Assembly: GCF_000526995.1 (NCBI RefSeq)
Contig: NZ_AZUI01000001.1
Span: 2,728,001 to 2,792,000 of the forward strand
Reading direction: 5' to 3'
Origin: Lacrimispora indolis DSM 755
GTDB lineage: Bacteria; Bacillota; Clostridia; Lachnospirales; Lachnospiraceae
Length of the DNA: 64,000 nucleotides
Shown here: positions 37,908 to 45,727 of the stretch, one piece after another
How positions within the stretch are numbered: position 1 is the stretch's first letter
Layout: each line of letters opens with the position of its first letter
The notes under the pieces: model-generated
The model's database searches: none
What the model was told of the DNA's origin: nothing
What the model saw: only the letters and a program-made list of their open reading frames with translations
Position numbers and translations under genes: made by a program

Positions 37908-39326
37908 ATGTATCAAAAGAGAAAAGCAATGGAAAATTTCCTGATTCTTATCATAGATATTTTTGTCATCTGGATCAGCAGTGGTATAGCATTTGGCTTG
38001 AGGTATGGAATGCTATATGGAAGATATAATCATATCGATCAATTATGGCAAATTACCCTTATAAGCCTGTTGTACGGAATGATGAATTTTCTTACAGATA
38101 ACAATCGCCATTTTTTTAGAAGAGGAACTTTTGAAGAATTCGTGGCAGTAATCCGTAACCAAACCTTATTTTCCATATTATGGGTTGTCATCTTATTCCT
38201 TATACACAGGAGCAGCGACTTATCCCGTTTGGTTTTTGGATATTTTATTGTAATAAATATCATTTTTACTTGTATCCTCAGAGTGGTATTTAAGCAGTTT
38301 ATGATTAAAATCTATAAAACCAGTAAATACAGCAGCCGCCTGTTAATTGTGACAACCTCCGGACAAATTGAAACAATAGTAGAAAACCTGATCGGATATA
38401 ATGAATGGAATCGTATCGTGATTGGAATTGTTTTGACTGATCGATCAGAGATTGGAGAAGCTGTCTGTGGTTTGCCGGTCGTGGCGGATCAGGACACTCT
38501 TCTTGATTACGTAGTCCATAATAATGTAGATGAAGTTTTCATAAATGACAGCAATATTATACATGAAACAACTTTGAAAGAGTGGGTATCAGAGCTTGAG
38601 AACATGGGGGTCATAGTAGATCTTAATATTGACATTTTTAATATCCCGTCAAGTGGTAAAAAGGTATTGAACCGTGTTGGAAAGTATGCAGTAGTAACTT
38701 TTGCCAGAAATATTTTTTCGGCGAGGCAGGTAGTGGCTAAAAGGATGCTTGACATAGCCGGAAGCCTGGTTGGAATGCTGCTGCTTGCCATAGCAACGAT
38801 CTTCGTGGCCCCGGCTATTAAGCTGAATTCCCCGGGGCCTGTTTTCTTTGGCCAGACACGGGTTGGAAAAAACGGAAGAAAGTTTACTTTTTATAAATTC
38901 CGCTCCATGTATCAGGATGCAGAGCAGAGAAAAAAAGAACTAATGCAAAAAAACGAAGTAAAAGGCCTCATGTTCAAAATGGAGGATGACCCAAGAATAA
39001 CAAAAATCGGAAAGTTCCTGCGAAATACCAGTATTGATGAGCTGCCTCAGTTTTGGAATGTTTTACGGGGAGATATGAGCTTAGTAGGCACCAGGCCCCC
39101 GACGGTGGACGAGTTTGAACGGTATGAAGCAAAACATAAATGCCGTTTGAGCATGACCCCGGGGCTTACCGGATTATGGCAGATCAGTGGACGCAGTGAT
39201 ATCAAGGATTTTGATGAAGTTGTAAAATTAGATATGCAATATATTGATAATTGGTCCATTTTAAAGGATATCAAAATTTTGATTTTAACAGTCTGGGTGG
39301 TTTTGACAGGAAAGGGATCCAGATAA
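37908..39326 (+). CDS. polyprenyl glycosylphosphotransferase (initiating sugar transferase)
   Basis: 472 residues. Four N-terminal helices, then a CoA-binding/NAD-fold-like middle (RLLIVTTSGQIETIVENL), a re-entrant helix (KRMLDIAGSLVGMLLLA) and the bacterial sugar-transferase domain with SPGPVFFGQTRVGKNGR, KFRSMYQDAE, DPRITKIG, SIDELPQFWNVLRGDMSLVGTRPP and PGLTGLWQISGRSD. The LWQISGRS string is typical of enzymes moving galactose- or glucose-1-phosphate to undecaprenyl phosphate. The ribosome site is ATAGGAG. It is paired with the Wzz-like gene 60 bases downstream. Confidence 0.9.
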   Translation: MYQKRKAMENFLILIIDIFVIWISSGIAFGLRYGMLYGRYNHIDQLWQITLISLLYGMMNFLTDNNRHFFRRGTFEEFVAVIRNQTLFSILWVVILFLIHRSSDLSRLVFGYFIVINIIFTCILRVVFKQFMIKIYKTSKYSSRLLIVTTSGQIETIVENLIGYNEWNRIVIGIVLTDRSEIGEAVCGLPVVADQDTLLDYVVHNNVDEVFINDSNIIHETTLKEWVSELENMGVIVDLNIDIFNIPSSGKKVLNRVGKYAVVTFARNIFSARQVVAKRMLDIAGSLVGMLLLAIATIFVAPAIKLNSPGPVFFGQTRVGKNGRKFTFYKFRSMYQDAEQRKKELMQKNEVKGLMFKMEDDPRITKIGKFLRNTSIDELPQFWNVLRGDMSLVGTRPPTVDEFERYEAKHKCRLSMTPGLTGLWQISGRSDIKDFDEVVKLDMQYIDNWSILKDIKILILTVWVVLTGKGSR

Positions 39327-39386
39327 TGTTTGCTTTACTCCTACTGTATGGCAAAAGGAATAATTATAGCTTAAAGGAGAAGACAG

Positions 39387-40793
39387 ATGAATAACAATGC
39401 TTATGAGCAGGAGATTAATTTAAAAGATTTGCTGTTTACTGTTCTTAGAAAGTGGCGGCCCATTATGCTGACTGCGTTCGCACTTGCAATTCTGCTCGGA
39501 GGATATAAGGGCGGAAAAGAACTGATGAATCAGGGAAACGAGGAGTTTGTATCAGACCTAAAAGAGCAGTATAAAAATGATTTGGACAAGTACGAACAGT
39601 CAAAAAAAGGATATGAGAGAGACATTGCCAATCTTACTGCAAGCATTACCTATCAGGAGAAGTATAAGGAAAATTCCATTCTTCTAAAGATAGACCCTTA
39701 TAATAAAGGGACGGCATCGGTGGATGTTTTTGTCAGAATGCTGGAGCCATCACAGGAAATGGGACTTACGGTGCTGACAGTGGACTATGCGGACGGAGTC
39801 GTTAAAGCATATGCCTCTGCGATTCAGCAGGGAGGATTTTTAGCAGGTTTAGCTGAGCAAAAGGGAATTGATTTAATATATCTAAAAGAGTTGATTAAGG
39901 TTACTGTGGATTACGACAGCAACATGTTTAATGTGAGCATTACTTATCCGGATGAAATAGGTGCTGAGGAGATACTGAATGAAATTATAGATAGCATAGA
40001 ATCTGAACAGTCTGAGGTGCAGGAAAAATTAGGGCAGCATAGCATATCATTAATGAACCAGGATGTGGGTGTGGTTACAGACCAGTCTTTGACGGATTAC
40101 CAACAGCAGAAGGTGAAAAATTTAACAGATACAAATAATAGCTTAAAAGAAGCTGAGGAGGCTCTGGACGAGTTAGTAGAGCCGACAAAACCTGTTGCGT
40201 TATCTAAAATCTCAATATTAAAAGCAGGAGTAAAATACGGAATACTGGGTTGGATTGCGGGAGCATTTTTGACCGCTTTTGGAATAAGCGTTATCTTTGT
40301 AATGAACGGTAAATTAAGTACGGACAACGATTTAAAGGATCGCTTTGGCTTGAAGTTTTTAGGTGGATTTACGGAGAAAAGAGATAAAAAGTCTTTTTCT
40401 CGTATTGATGAATTGTTGGATAGCTTGGAAGGAAAAGAGAATATACCTGATGAATTAGTCTGCGATATGATTGCTGTAAATATTCATAATTTTATTCTTG
40501 AAGACAAGTCAATATTCCTTACGGGAACCGTGGAAAAGGAAGTTTTAGAAAGCTTAGTGATAAAACTTCAGAAGAGGCTTCCTGAGCTTAAACTGGAGTT
40601 TGGCGCAGATATGACCAGAAATGTACTGACATTACAAAGAATTCCGGAATACGATGAGATCATTCTGGTAGAAACCCGGAAAGAATCAAGGCATAAGGAG
40701 ATAGAGAGGGAAGTTGAAACCGTCTTAAATTTGAAAAAAAATATAGTGGGATATATTATGCTGGATTCCAGTAAAAGTTGCGTAGACGCTTAA
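39387..40793 (+). CDS. wzz: Wzz-type chain-length protein with P-loop-less BY-kinase-like tail
   Basis: 468 residues. It opens with the Wzz consensus EINLKDLLFTVLRKWRPI. The first membrane helix is at about 33-50, an extracytoplasmic coiled-coil region carries YRDY-like strings, and a second helix lies at about 280-305 following EPTKPVALSK. The cytosolic tail reads SIFLTGTVEKEVLESLVIKL where BY-kinases have their Walker A strand and loop, and later YDEIILVETRKESRHKEIEREV...KNIVGYIML, matching the kinase C-terminal fold. No GK(S/T), no Walker A' and no Tyr cluster are present. It probably regulates polymer length with the phosphoglycosyltransferase just upstream. Same architecture as the protein at 24345, with only moderate identity. 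Confidence 0.82.
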   Translation: MNNNAYEQEINLKDLLFTVLRKWRPIMLTAFALAILLGGYKGGKELMNQGNEEFVSDLKEQYKNDLDKYEQSKKGYERDIANLTASITYQEKYKENSILLKIDPYNKGTASVDVFVRMLEPSQEMGLTVLTVDYADGVVKAYASAIQQGGFLAGLAEQKGIDLIYLKELIKVTVDYDSNMFNVSITYPDEIGAEEILNEIIDSIESEQSEVQEKLGQHSISLMNQDVGVVTDQSLTDYQQQKVKNLTDTNNSLKEAEEALDELVEPTKPVALSKISILKAGVKYGILGWIAGAFLTAFGISVIFVMNGKLSTDNDLKDRFGLKFLGGFTEKRDKKSFSRIDELLDSLEGKENIPDELVCDMIAVNIHNFILEDKSIFLTGTVEKEVLESLVIKLQKRLPELKLEFGADMTRNVLTLQRIPEYDEIILVETRKESRHKEIEREVETVLNLKKNIVGYIMLDSSKSCVDA

Positions 40794-40897
40794 AGTTAAA
40801 GGCGTAAAAAACTGTAACCTAAAATTTGAATGGATTCAACTAGCCTGATTCTGATTGGCAATGAAGTTTTTTCGATTTTTCAAGTAGTAAAAATGGT

Positions 40898-40918
40898 CTG
40901 CCCGTTAATAACGGGCAG
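40898..40918. terminator. perfect hairpin after the chain-length gene
   Basis: CTGCCCGTTA-A-TAACGGGCAG, a 10-bp perfect stem about 105 bases after the stop. No T run follows on the plus strand (AAAATATC), so it may be a transcript-end stabiliser rather than an intrinsic terminator. Confidence 0.45.
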
Positions 40919-40930
40919 AAAATATCACAA

Positions 40931-40962
40931 AATCTATAGGTTACTATAGTAATTTATAGATT
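40931..40962. promoter_or_regulatory. nested palindrome upstream of a small gene
   Basis: AATCTATA and TATAGATT flank the perfect 12-bp palindrome TTACTATAGTAA (40941-40952). The whole forms a 32-base dyad with few mismatches, about 75 bases before the ATG at 41036. It could be an operator or an RNA hairpin. Confidence 0.45.
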
Positions 40963-41035
40963 GAGACGAAAAGCTAAAATCAGTTATTAGATCATAAACT
41001 GTTAAAACATTTTGAGTGAGGGGGAGTTGTTCCAT

Positions 41036-41293
41036 ATGGCACGTGTTTTTTATCCAAGACAGTCAATTCTTGTGGATGCGTCAAAGCCGCACCCGATAGG
41101 AACACAGTATAAGGTTTCATTAGGAGACGAAGAGTGGGATGGGGTGTTCCATTCTGTAATAAAGGTTCAGATGGTTTATGGAGGAAAGGTTGCAGGAAGG
41201 AAAAGCCCATCGTACCCAATTGATTCAGAAGATACAGTTCGGGTTAACGAGGCAATCCAGATTTTGACGGAAAAAGGTATGAAGAAGATATGA
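41036..41293 (+). CDS. small conserved-looking protein of unknown function
   Basis: 85 residues from ATG 41036, chosen because GGGGGAG lies about nine bases upstream; an earlier in-frame start at 41012 lacks such a site. Composition is ordinary and soluble: MARVFYPRQS, then PHPIGTQYKVSLGDEEWDGVF, and later RKSPSYPIDSEDTVRVNEAIQIL. No signal peptide or membrane span. I do not recognise the family. It stands alone, separated by 240 bp from the chain-length gene and by 377 bp from the MarR operon, behind a strong palindrome. Confidence 0.6.
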   Translation: MARVFYPRQSILVDASKPHPIGTQYKVSLGDEEWDGVFHSVIKVQMVYGGKVAGRKSPSYPIDSEDTVRVNEAIQILTEKGMKKI

Positions 41294-41610
41294 AAACTAT
41301 GGTCAAAAGCAGGATACTAAAGTCTGGTAGCCGATAATTGGGGGATAAATGGTACATTGCCTCATATTACGTTAACGCATACAGTTTTAAGCAGAGGCCT
41401 CCTAAACCGGTGTTACTACGCCGAAACTGTGTATTCTGTTTATATGCGCCCAATTGAAGATCAGATGCCTTAGTCAGACGCAATGCGGCTATTTTGCAGC
41501 TTGAATAACAACGAAGTCTGACTTTTTCAAAAGCAGAAAAATGTCGGTAGTCAATACACAGATTTACATAGCATTTCTATCAAAAACCTCAAATAAATAA
41601 AAAAACCCTC
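41294..41610. other. intergenic region with terminator-like hairpin
   Basis: No gene seen. AGTCAGAC (41471-41478) pairs perfectly with GTCTGACT (41515-41522), which is followed by TTTTTC, a long-loop terminator candidate. A weaker pairing joins ATACAGTTT near 41388 with AAACTGTGTAT near 41430. Confidence 0.4.
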
Positions 41611-41653
41611 TTGCATTTTACCTCTACACAGAGTAATATATAACTACATAGAG
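41611..41653 (+). promoter_or_regulatory. promoter with overlapping dyad for the MarR operon
   Basis: -35 TTGCAT (41611-41616), a 17-base spacer and TAATAT (41634-41639). The spacer and -10 are covered by a dyad running from CTCTA (41622) to TAGAG (41653) that includes CTCT-ACAC-AGAG. This placement suits autorepression by the MarR protein encoded next; that function is inferred. Confidence 0.6.
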
Positions 41654-41670
41654 ATAATATAGGAGGAGCA

Positions 41671-42105
41671 ATGGCAAAAACAGAATTAAAAATCCTAATT
41701 GGCCTCCATCGGGCCATAAACTATATTGACCGCCAGTCAACCAAAATTTTTTCAGAGTACCAACTTACCCTGGGCCAATTTGCTGTATTGGAAGCTTTGT
41801 ATCACAAAGGTGATATGACCGTTGGCCAGGTCCAGGAAAAAATACTAAGCTCCGGCGGTACTATGCCATTAATTATAAATAATCTTGAAAAAAGAGGTTA
41901 TCTTATAAGAAAAACAGATACCAAGGATAAGAGACGGTGCATTCTGCATATTACTGCGCAGGGACAGGAGCTGATTGGCCAGGTTTACCCAAGAAACGAA
42001 GCCAGAATCATTGAGTTAATGTCCTATTGGACTGATGAAGAAAAGGAACAGCTGGCTAACTTATTAAAAAAGTTTGGAGATGAGATCAGTGGAGAGAAAG
42101 GTTAA
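41671..42105 (+). CDS. MarR-family transcriptional regulator
   Basis: 144 residues, standard length. The winged HTH spans about 30-100: LTLGQFAVLEALYHKGDMTVGQV, SSGGTMPLIINNLEKRGYLIRK and DKRRCILHIT for the wing, with flanking dimer helices. AGGAGGAG precedes the ATG. Members of this family usually repress their own operon and respond to phenolics, oxidants or disulfide stress. The operon partners are pirin and a nitroreductase, which points to quinone or electrophile sensing. Pirin starts inside this gene. Confidence 0.92.
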   Translation: MAKTELKILIGLHRAINYIDRQSTKIFSEYQLTLGQFAVLEALYHKGDMTVGQVQEKILSSGGTMPLIINNLEKRGYLIRKTDTKDKRRCILHITAQGQELIGQVYPRNEARIIELMSYWTDEEKEQLANLLKKFGDEISGEKG

Positions 42106-42937
42106 AAGACAGATCAGAGGTTTCAGAACTCAGGATGGTGCAGGAGTGAAGCTAGTCAGGGTATTAGGACATGAAACAACGGAGGAATACGACCCCATAT
42201 TGATGTTGGATTCCTTTGACAGCATAAATCCTGACGACTACACAGCCGGATTTCCAATGCACCCTCATAGAGGCATTGAAACCATCAGTTATGTATACCG
42301 CGGGCAGATGGTCCACAGGGACAGTCTGGGAAATGAAGATTCCATTTCAGACGGAGAAGTTCAGTGGATGACGGCAGGTTCCGGAATCCTGCATGAAGAG
42401 AAGCTGCCGTCATCGGAACGAATGCTTGGAGTGCAGTTATGGCTGAACTTGCCTTCAAAGGATAAAATGACTTCCCCAGCCTATCACAGCATCAAAAATG
42501 AAGAGATTGAAGAGATTGACCTTGAGAATGGGAAATTGAGACTTCTTGCCGGGCAATACAAAGACAAAAAAGGATACATGAGTAAATATCTTCCTCTGGA
42601 CTATTACGATATCCATCTCGATCCCAACGCTTCTGTTTTTATAGATACGGAGCCAGACCGATCGGTTATGATTTTTACTCTGTCAGGAGAGGTTTTTATC
42701 GGAGGTGAACGGGTGAAAGAGAAGACAGCAGCAAAGCTTACTTCCGGCAACAGAGTGGAGATAAAAAGCACCGAAGAAAATGCCCAGATATTGTTTGTAA
42801 GTTCCAAGCCTTTGGGAGAGGCTATAGCCTGGGGAGGACCCATTGTGATGAACACAAAAGCTGAATTGCAAAAGGCTTTTGCAGATTTAGAACAAGGAAC
42901 CTTTTTACAAAAAGAAATGTCATATGATAATAAATAA
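42089..42937 (+). CDS. pirin-family cupin protein
   Basis: 282 residues from GTG 42089 (ERKVKRQIRGFRTQDGAGV matches the usual pirin opening); TTG 42074 and ATG 42080 are alternatives. Overlaps marR by 17 bases. The N-terminal cupin carries the metal ligands His58 and His60 (MHPHRGIET) and His102 and Glu104 (GILHEE); a second cupin follows, ending with GGPIVMNT. Several bacterial pirins have quercetinase-type activity, others act as regulators. In this operon a role in quinone or flavonoid stress is likely but not proved. Confidence 0.92.
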   Translation: MERKVKRQIRGFRTQDGAGVKLVRVLGHETTEEYDPILMLDSFDSINPDDYTAGFPMHPHRGIETISYVYRGQMVHRDSLGNEDSISDGEVQWMTAGSGILHEEKLPSSERMLGVQLWLNLPSKDKMTSPAYHSIKNEEIEEIDLENGKLRLLAGQYKDKKGYMSKYLPLDYYDIHLDPNASVFIDTEPDRSVMIFTLSGEVFIGGERVKEKTAAKLTSGNRVEIKSTEENAQILFVSSKPLGEAIAWGGPIVMNTKAELQKAFADLEQGTFLQKEMSYDNK

Positions 42938-42969
42938 AAGTGTTTTTAATAAAACCAGGAGGTATCAAA

Positions 42970-43542
42970 ATGAGTATTATTCAATCTTTAGAAAAGCGAA
43001 GAAGCTATTATAATATAAATAAGGAACTCCCCGTTGAGATTAGTCAAGTTATCCGGCAGACTGAGAAGTTAACAGAACTGGTACCTGATGCATTTAATAT
43101 GAAAAGCTCCCGGATTGTGGTGGTTTTGGAAGAGAAACAGGAGTTATTATGGGACTCTATCTACGATGTTTTTGGCGGGCAGGTTCCAAGAGAAAAAATC
43201 GACAGCTTTAAAGCCGGAGCAGGAACGATCCTTTATTTCTACGATCAAGAGGTGGTAAAAGGGCTACAGGAGCAATTTCCACTATATGCGGACAACTTTC
43301 CGGTATGGGCGGTGCAATCCAGTGCAATGCTCCAGATCAGCATTTGGAGTGGGCTGAGGGAATTAGGGATCGGTGCCTCCTTACAGCATTATAACCCGGT
43401 TATTGACCAAAAGGTGCATGAATTGTTTGATTTGCCAGAGAGCTATTTACTGATTGCTCAAATGCCTTTCGGTGGTATTGGAGAAGAACCGGATCCTAAA
43501 GAGAAGGAAGATATTTCCAGGCGAGTCCGGATCGAAAGATAA
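42970..43542 (+). CDS. nitroreductase-family FMN oxidoreductase
   Basis: 190 residues from ATG 42970 behind AGGAGG. LEKRRSYYNINKELP is the usual FMN-binding opening (R-S-x-R-like). AFNMKSSRIVVV, the WAVQSSAMLQISIWSGLRELGIGASLQHY helix, and LIAQMPFGGIGEEPDPKEK near the end are typical of the small fatty-acid-repression/HBN nitroreductase-like subgroup. It should reduce nitro compounds or quinones with NAD(P)H. It is the last gene of the MarR operon, and a strong terminator follows. Confidence 0.9.
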   Translation: MSIIQSLEKRRSYYNINKELPVEISQVIRQTEKLTELVPDAFNMKSSRIVVVLEEKQELLWDSIYDVFGGQVPREKIDSFKAGAGTILYFYDQEVVKGLQEQFPLYADNFPVWAVQSSAMLQISIWSGLRELGIGASLQHYNPVIDQKVHELFDLPESYLLIAQMPFGGIGEEPDPKEKEDISRRVRIER

Positions 43543-43575
43543 ATTAATCAAACTCTATCTATGATTTGAAAAAAG

Positions 43576-43610
43576 CAAGCGTAAGGTCCGACCTTACGCT
43601 TGTTCTTTTT
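43576..43610 (+). terminator. rho-independent terminator of the MarR-pirin-nitroreductase operon
   Basis: CAAGCGTAAGGT pairs with ACCTTACGCTTG across a 3-base loop, followed by TTCTTTTTAT. Confidence 0.9.
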
Positions 43611-43696
43611 ATATCATAAGAAAGTGCATCCTATGATATAAAAGCCCTCCGGGGGGATACCCTCGGGTTCGATCCTCACCCTGGGGCTTACCCGGG

Positions 43697-43951
43697 ATGA
43701 AATCTGCGCACCCTGCGTTAAGGAAATACGGTTGCAAAAGCAGCCGCGCTCCGGCGCGGAAGCCTGTAAAGAAGACGCTTTATTCTTTACTAATAATGAT
43801 CCCTGCCGCCGTATTTACCATACTGATACCCATAACAATGAATATCTTGCATACTGATTCGGCAATCCCTAAGTCCAAGGGACAGAAAGCGGCTGAGAGA
43901 TCAAGAAATAAAAATATCCAGAGAATAAAAATATTCCGCCAAAAGGCCTAG
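43697..43951 (+). CDS. possible small single-span membrane protein (doubtful)
   Basis: An 84-residue open frame with a basic N-terminus (RAPARKPVKK), one hydrophobic span (LYSLLIMIPAAVFTILIPI) and a basic tail. No good ribosome site precedes the ATG. It overlaps a GC-rich hairpin CCGCGC / GCGCGG (43744-43759). It may be a decayed fragment. I do not recognise it. Confidence 0.2.
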   Translation: MKSAHPALRKYGCKSSRAPARKPVKKTLYSLLIMIPAAVFTILIPITMNILHTDSAIPKSKGQKAAERSRNKNIQRIKIFRQKA

Positions 43952-44074
43952 AAGGAAGTTGCAGTGGGGGAAAGACGGATAACCCTTTTTCGATTGTACT
44001 TCTGTTTGAATAGATGACTTTATCTGCGGCATGGCGGTAAATATGGCAATCAATATCAAAAACAAAGGAAGAAT

Positions 44075-44200
44075 ATGATTAGAATAGATATACTTCTTAC
44101 ATACGCAGGATATGTAAAATATTTATCACATGGCAATGAGTTATGTGGAATTAACTATATGACGCCACCGGGAATCCTTGATCTGCTAACAAGACTCTAA
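44075..44200 (+). CDS. possible 41-residue small protein (doubtful)
   Basis: ATG 44075 is preceded by AAAGGAAG at a workable distance. The product has an ordinary mixed composition (RIDILLTYAGYVKYLSHGN, then GINYMTPPGILDLLTRL). No family recognised. It lies in an otherwise gene-less AT-rich stretch, so it may be a real small gene or the end of a decayed one. Confidence 0.3.
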   Translation: MIRIDILLTYAGYVKYLSHGNELCGINYMTPPGILDLLTRL

Positions 44201-44820
44201 TCAAAATTTTTAATAATTAATTGATGAATTATATTTTTAATGTAATTTATTATTAAACTTAGTATTCGTTAAAATATCACACAAATAATAAACCATTTCA
44301 AATCATTAGATTTGATTAATACATACAAATGATACTCACGGATCCGTTGACAGCATAAAATTGCAATATCCACTGCAACGATCTAGCAAAAGTTTATAAT
44401 ATATAATAGATAATATTTACTCAATAAGCCTGGTAATATGAACATAGAGATTACAATGCAGAGATCACAACATAGCAATATAAGCATAAAATTTAATCAT
44501 TTATCAAGCAAATAATTCCCATAAGGATTTCCGCTAATAATCACAATATCTTACTTAATATAGCCCCAATCATCAACCTTTCCCACAAATCTTCCTCTCC
44601 TAAGCAATAAAAAATGTGATATATTATTCCCACTTCTTCTCAAAAATTTTCCAAAAACGCTAATTTTCCTCTCAATTTTATCGACAATATACAATCGCAC
44701 ATATTGTACCCTATTCCAATAAAATAAATAGATGTAGTATTTTAGTCTCTTTTTAGAAAAAAATATGGCCAAATTATTAACGAATGACAAAATAATGTCG
44801 AATATTGCGATTTGTTTTGC
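44201..44820. other. very AT-rich gene-less interval
   Basis: Over 70% A+T by eye, with no convincing gene on either strand. A 79-residue minus-strand frame (44551-44790) is low-complexity, lacks a strong ribosome site and is not accepted. No phage attachment site, origin or tRNA was recognised. Confidence 0.5.
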
Positions 44821-44886
44821 TTTTCAAACAGTTAGAAACGGCTTATAGTGATTACAAGAAAAGCAGAAAAAAGGAGGGTTTTCTAT

Positions 44887-45036
44887 ATGACAGACGCTGA
44901 GAGGCTAAGGATTATAGAGATGGAGAATGAGAGGCTTATGGAAGAGAATGAAAAACTCCATAAAGTGATTAAAAGGTTAAATCAGACGCTAAACAGACTG
45001 ATCGGTCGTTACATAAGCGCTGATGGAGTGGCCTGA
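44887..45036 (+). CDS. 49-residue coiled-coil protein
   Basis: ATG 44887 follows AAAGGAGGG. Almost the whole product is one amphipathic heptad helix (RLRIIEMENERLMEENEKLH, then KVIKRLNQTLNRLIGRYI). No catalytic residues; it is likely a small oligomerising or partner-binding protein. It converges with the minus-strand gene at 45083-45490, whose C-terminal coiled coil (ELEIENEKLNKTI, then HQTIWELMRK) has a very similar pattern. The strong ribosome site makes it a real gene despite its size. Confidence 0.6.
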   Translation: MTDAERLRIIEMENERLMEENEKLHKVIKRLNQTLNRLIGRYISADGVA

Positions 45037-45045
45037 CCAGGAATG

Positions 45046-45072
45046 GCCGGGAAGTGCGGGGGCACTCCCGGC
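45046..45072. terminator. GC-rich hairpin between two convergent small genes
   Basis: GCCGGGA-A-GTGC and GCAC-TCCCGGC form an 11-bp stem with one bulge and a GGGG loop. No T run flanks it, so termination is possible but not certain. It is only ten bases from each stop region. Confidence 0.5.
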
Positions 45073-45082
45073 AGTATCCCTG

Positions 45083-45490
45083 TCAGGGGTCAATTCCGGT
45101 TTTGGAACTTTCGTTGCTGCCGGGATCAAGTCCTTTGGTCTTGCGCATCAGCTCCCAGATTGTCTGGTGCATCCATTCAATAGTTTTATTCAGCTTTTCA
45201 TTTTCTATTTCTAATTCGGTAATGCGATCCCCCATGCGGGCGATAATCTCCCTGTTGTTATTGACCTTGTGTGGCGCCAGTAGGCGCCGGACATAGGGAG
45301 AAGATGCTGCAATAATGTGGGCGGAGAGCAATTCGTCCCTTGCTTCACAGGAGAGATCCATAAAATCCTGATAACTGATGGATAATGTTACCATATCCTC
45401 CCTGCACTTGGGGCAAACTGCGTTCCGCTGAAGCTGATAGTATCCATAGTAACCGCATTTAGGATAATAGTACACGGACAGTTCTCTCAT
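45083..45490 (-). CDS. zinc-ribbon-like protein with C-terminal coiled coil
   Basis: 135 residues. The N-terminus reads YYYPKCGYYGYYQLQRNAVCPKC: a treble-clef/zinc-ribbon-like knuckle in which the expected first cysteine is tyrosine (YPKC, not CPKC), leaving three cysteines near residues 12-29. A helical middle (DFMDLSCEARDELL) and a C-terminal coiled coil (ITELEIENEKLNKTI) follow. The start has AAAGGAGGA six bases upstream. I do not know a function. The C-terminal helix resembles the convergent 49-residue protein, so the two might form a hetero-coil. Confidence 0.65.
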   Translation of the reverse strand: MRELSVYYYPKCGYYGYYQLQRNAVCPKCREDMVTLSISYQDFMDLSCEARDELLSAHIIAASSPYVRRLLAPHKVNNNREIIARMGDRITELEIENEKLNKTIEWMHQTIWELMRKTKGLDPGSNESSKTGIDP

Positions 45491-45527
45491 CGGTCTCCTC
45501 CTTTTTTTAGATTAAAGACAACCCACC

Positions 45528-45556
45528 TCTATAATATATAACGTAAAATAATTCAA
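45528..45556 (-). promoter_or_regulatory. candidate promoter of the zinc-ribbon-like gene
   Basis: On the minus strand TTGAAT (45556-45551) and TATAGA (45533-45528) are 17 bases apart, about 40 bases before the ATG. Moderate match to sigma-A. Confidence 0.4.
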
Positions 45557-45650
45557 AATATAACGCAAAAAGGTACAAAATATATAAAAAAAATGTAAGT
45601 TTATAGAAGCTATACAAAAAATATCGAATAATTGGTGCAGAATGCATAAA

Positions 45651-45686
45651 AGAAGTCCTCACGCATGAACGTGAGGACCTCTTTTT
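45651..45686. terminator. hairpin terminator after the minus-strand wall protein
   Basis: AGTCCTCACG pairs with CGTGAGGACCT, with TCTTTT on the minus side and CTCTTTTTG on the plus side. It lies about 40 bases past the stop of the gene at 45728-47068. Confidence 0.8.
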
Positions 45687-45727
45687 GTTTGAACGGATGA
45701 ATCTTTTGTACTTTATTTGTTGTAATT

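Noticed and set aside
43655..43690. tRNA, because GGGTTCGATCC resembles a T arm
   Set aside because: No acceptor stem, D arm or anticodon arm can be folded around it.
44551..44790. 79-residue minus-strand protein
   Set aside because: AT-driven low-complexity composition, weak start region and no recognisable domain.
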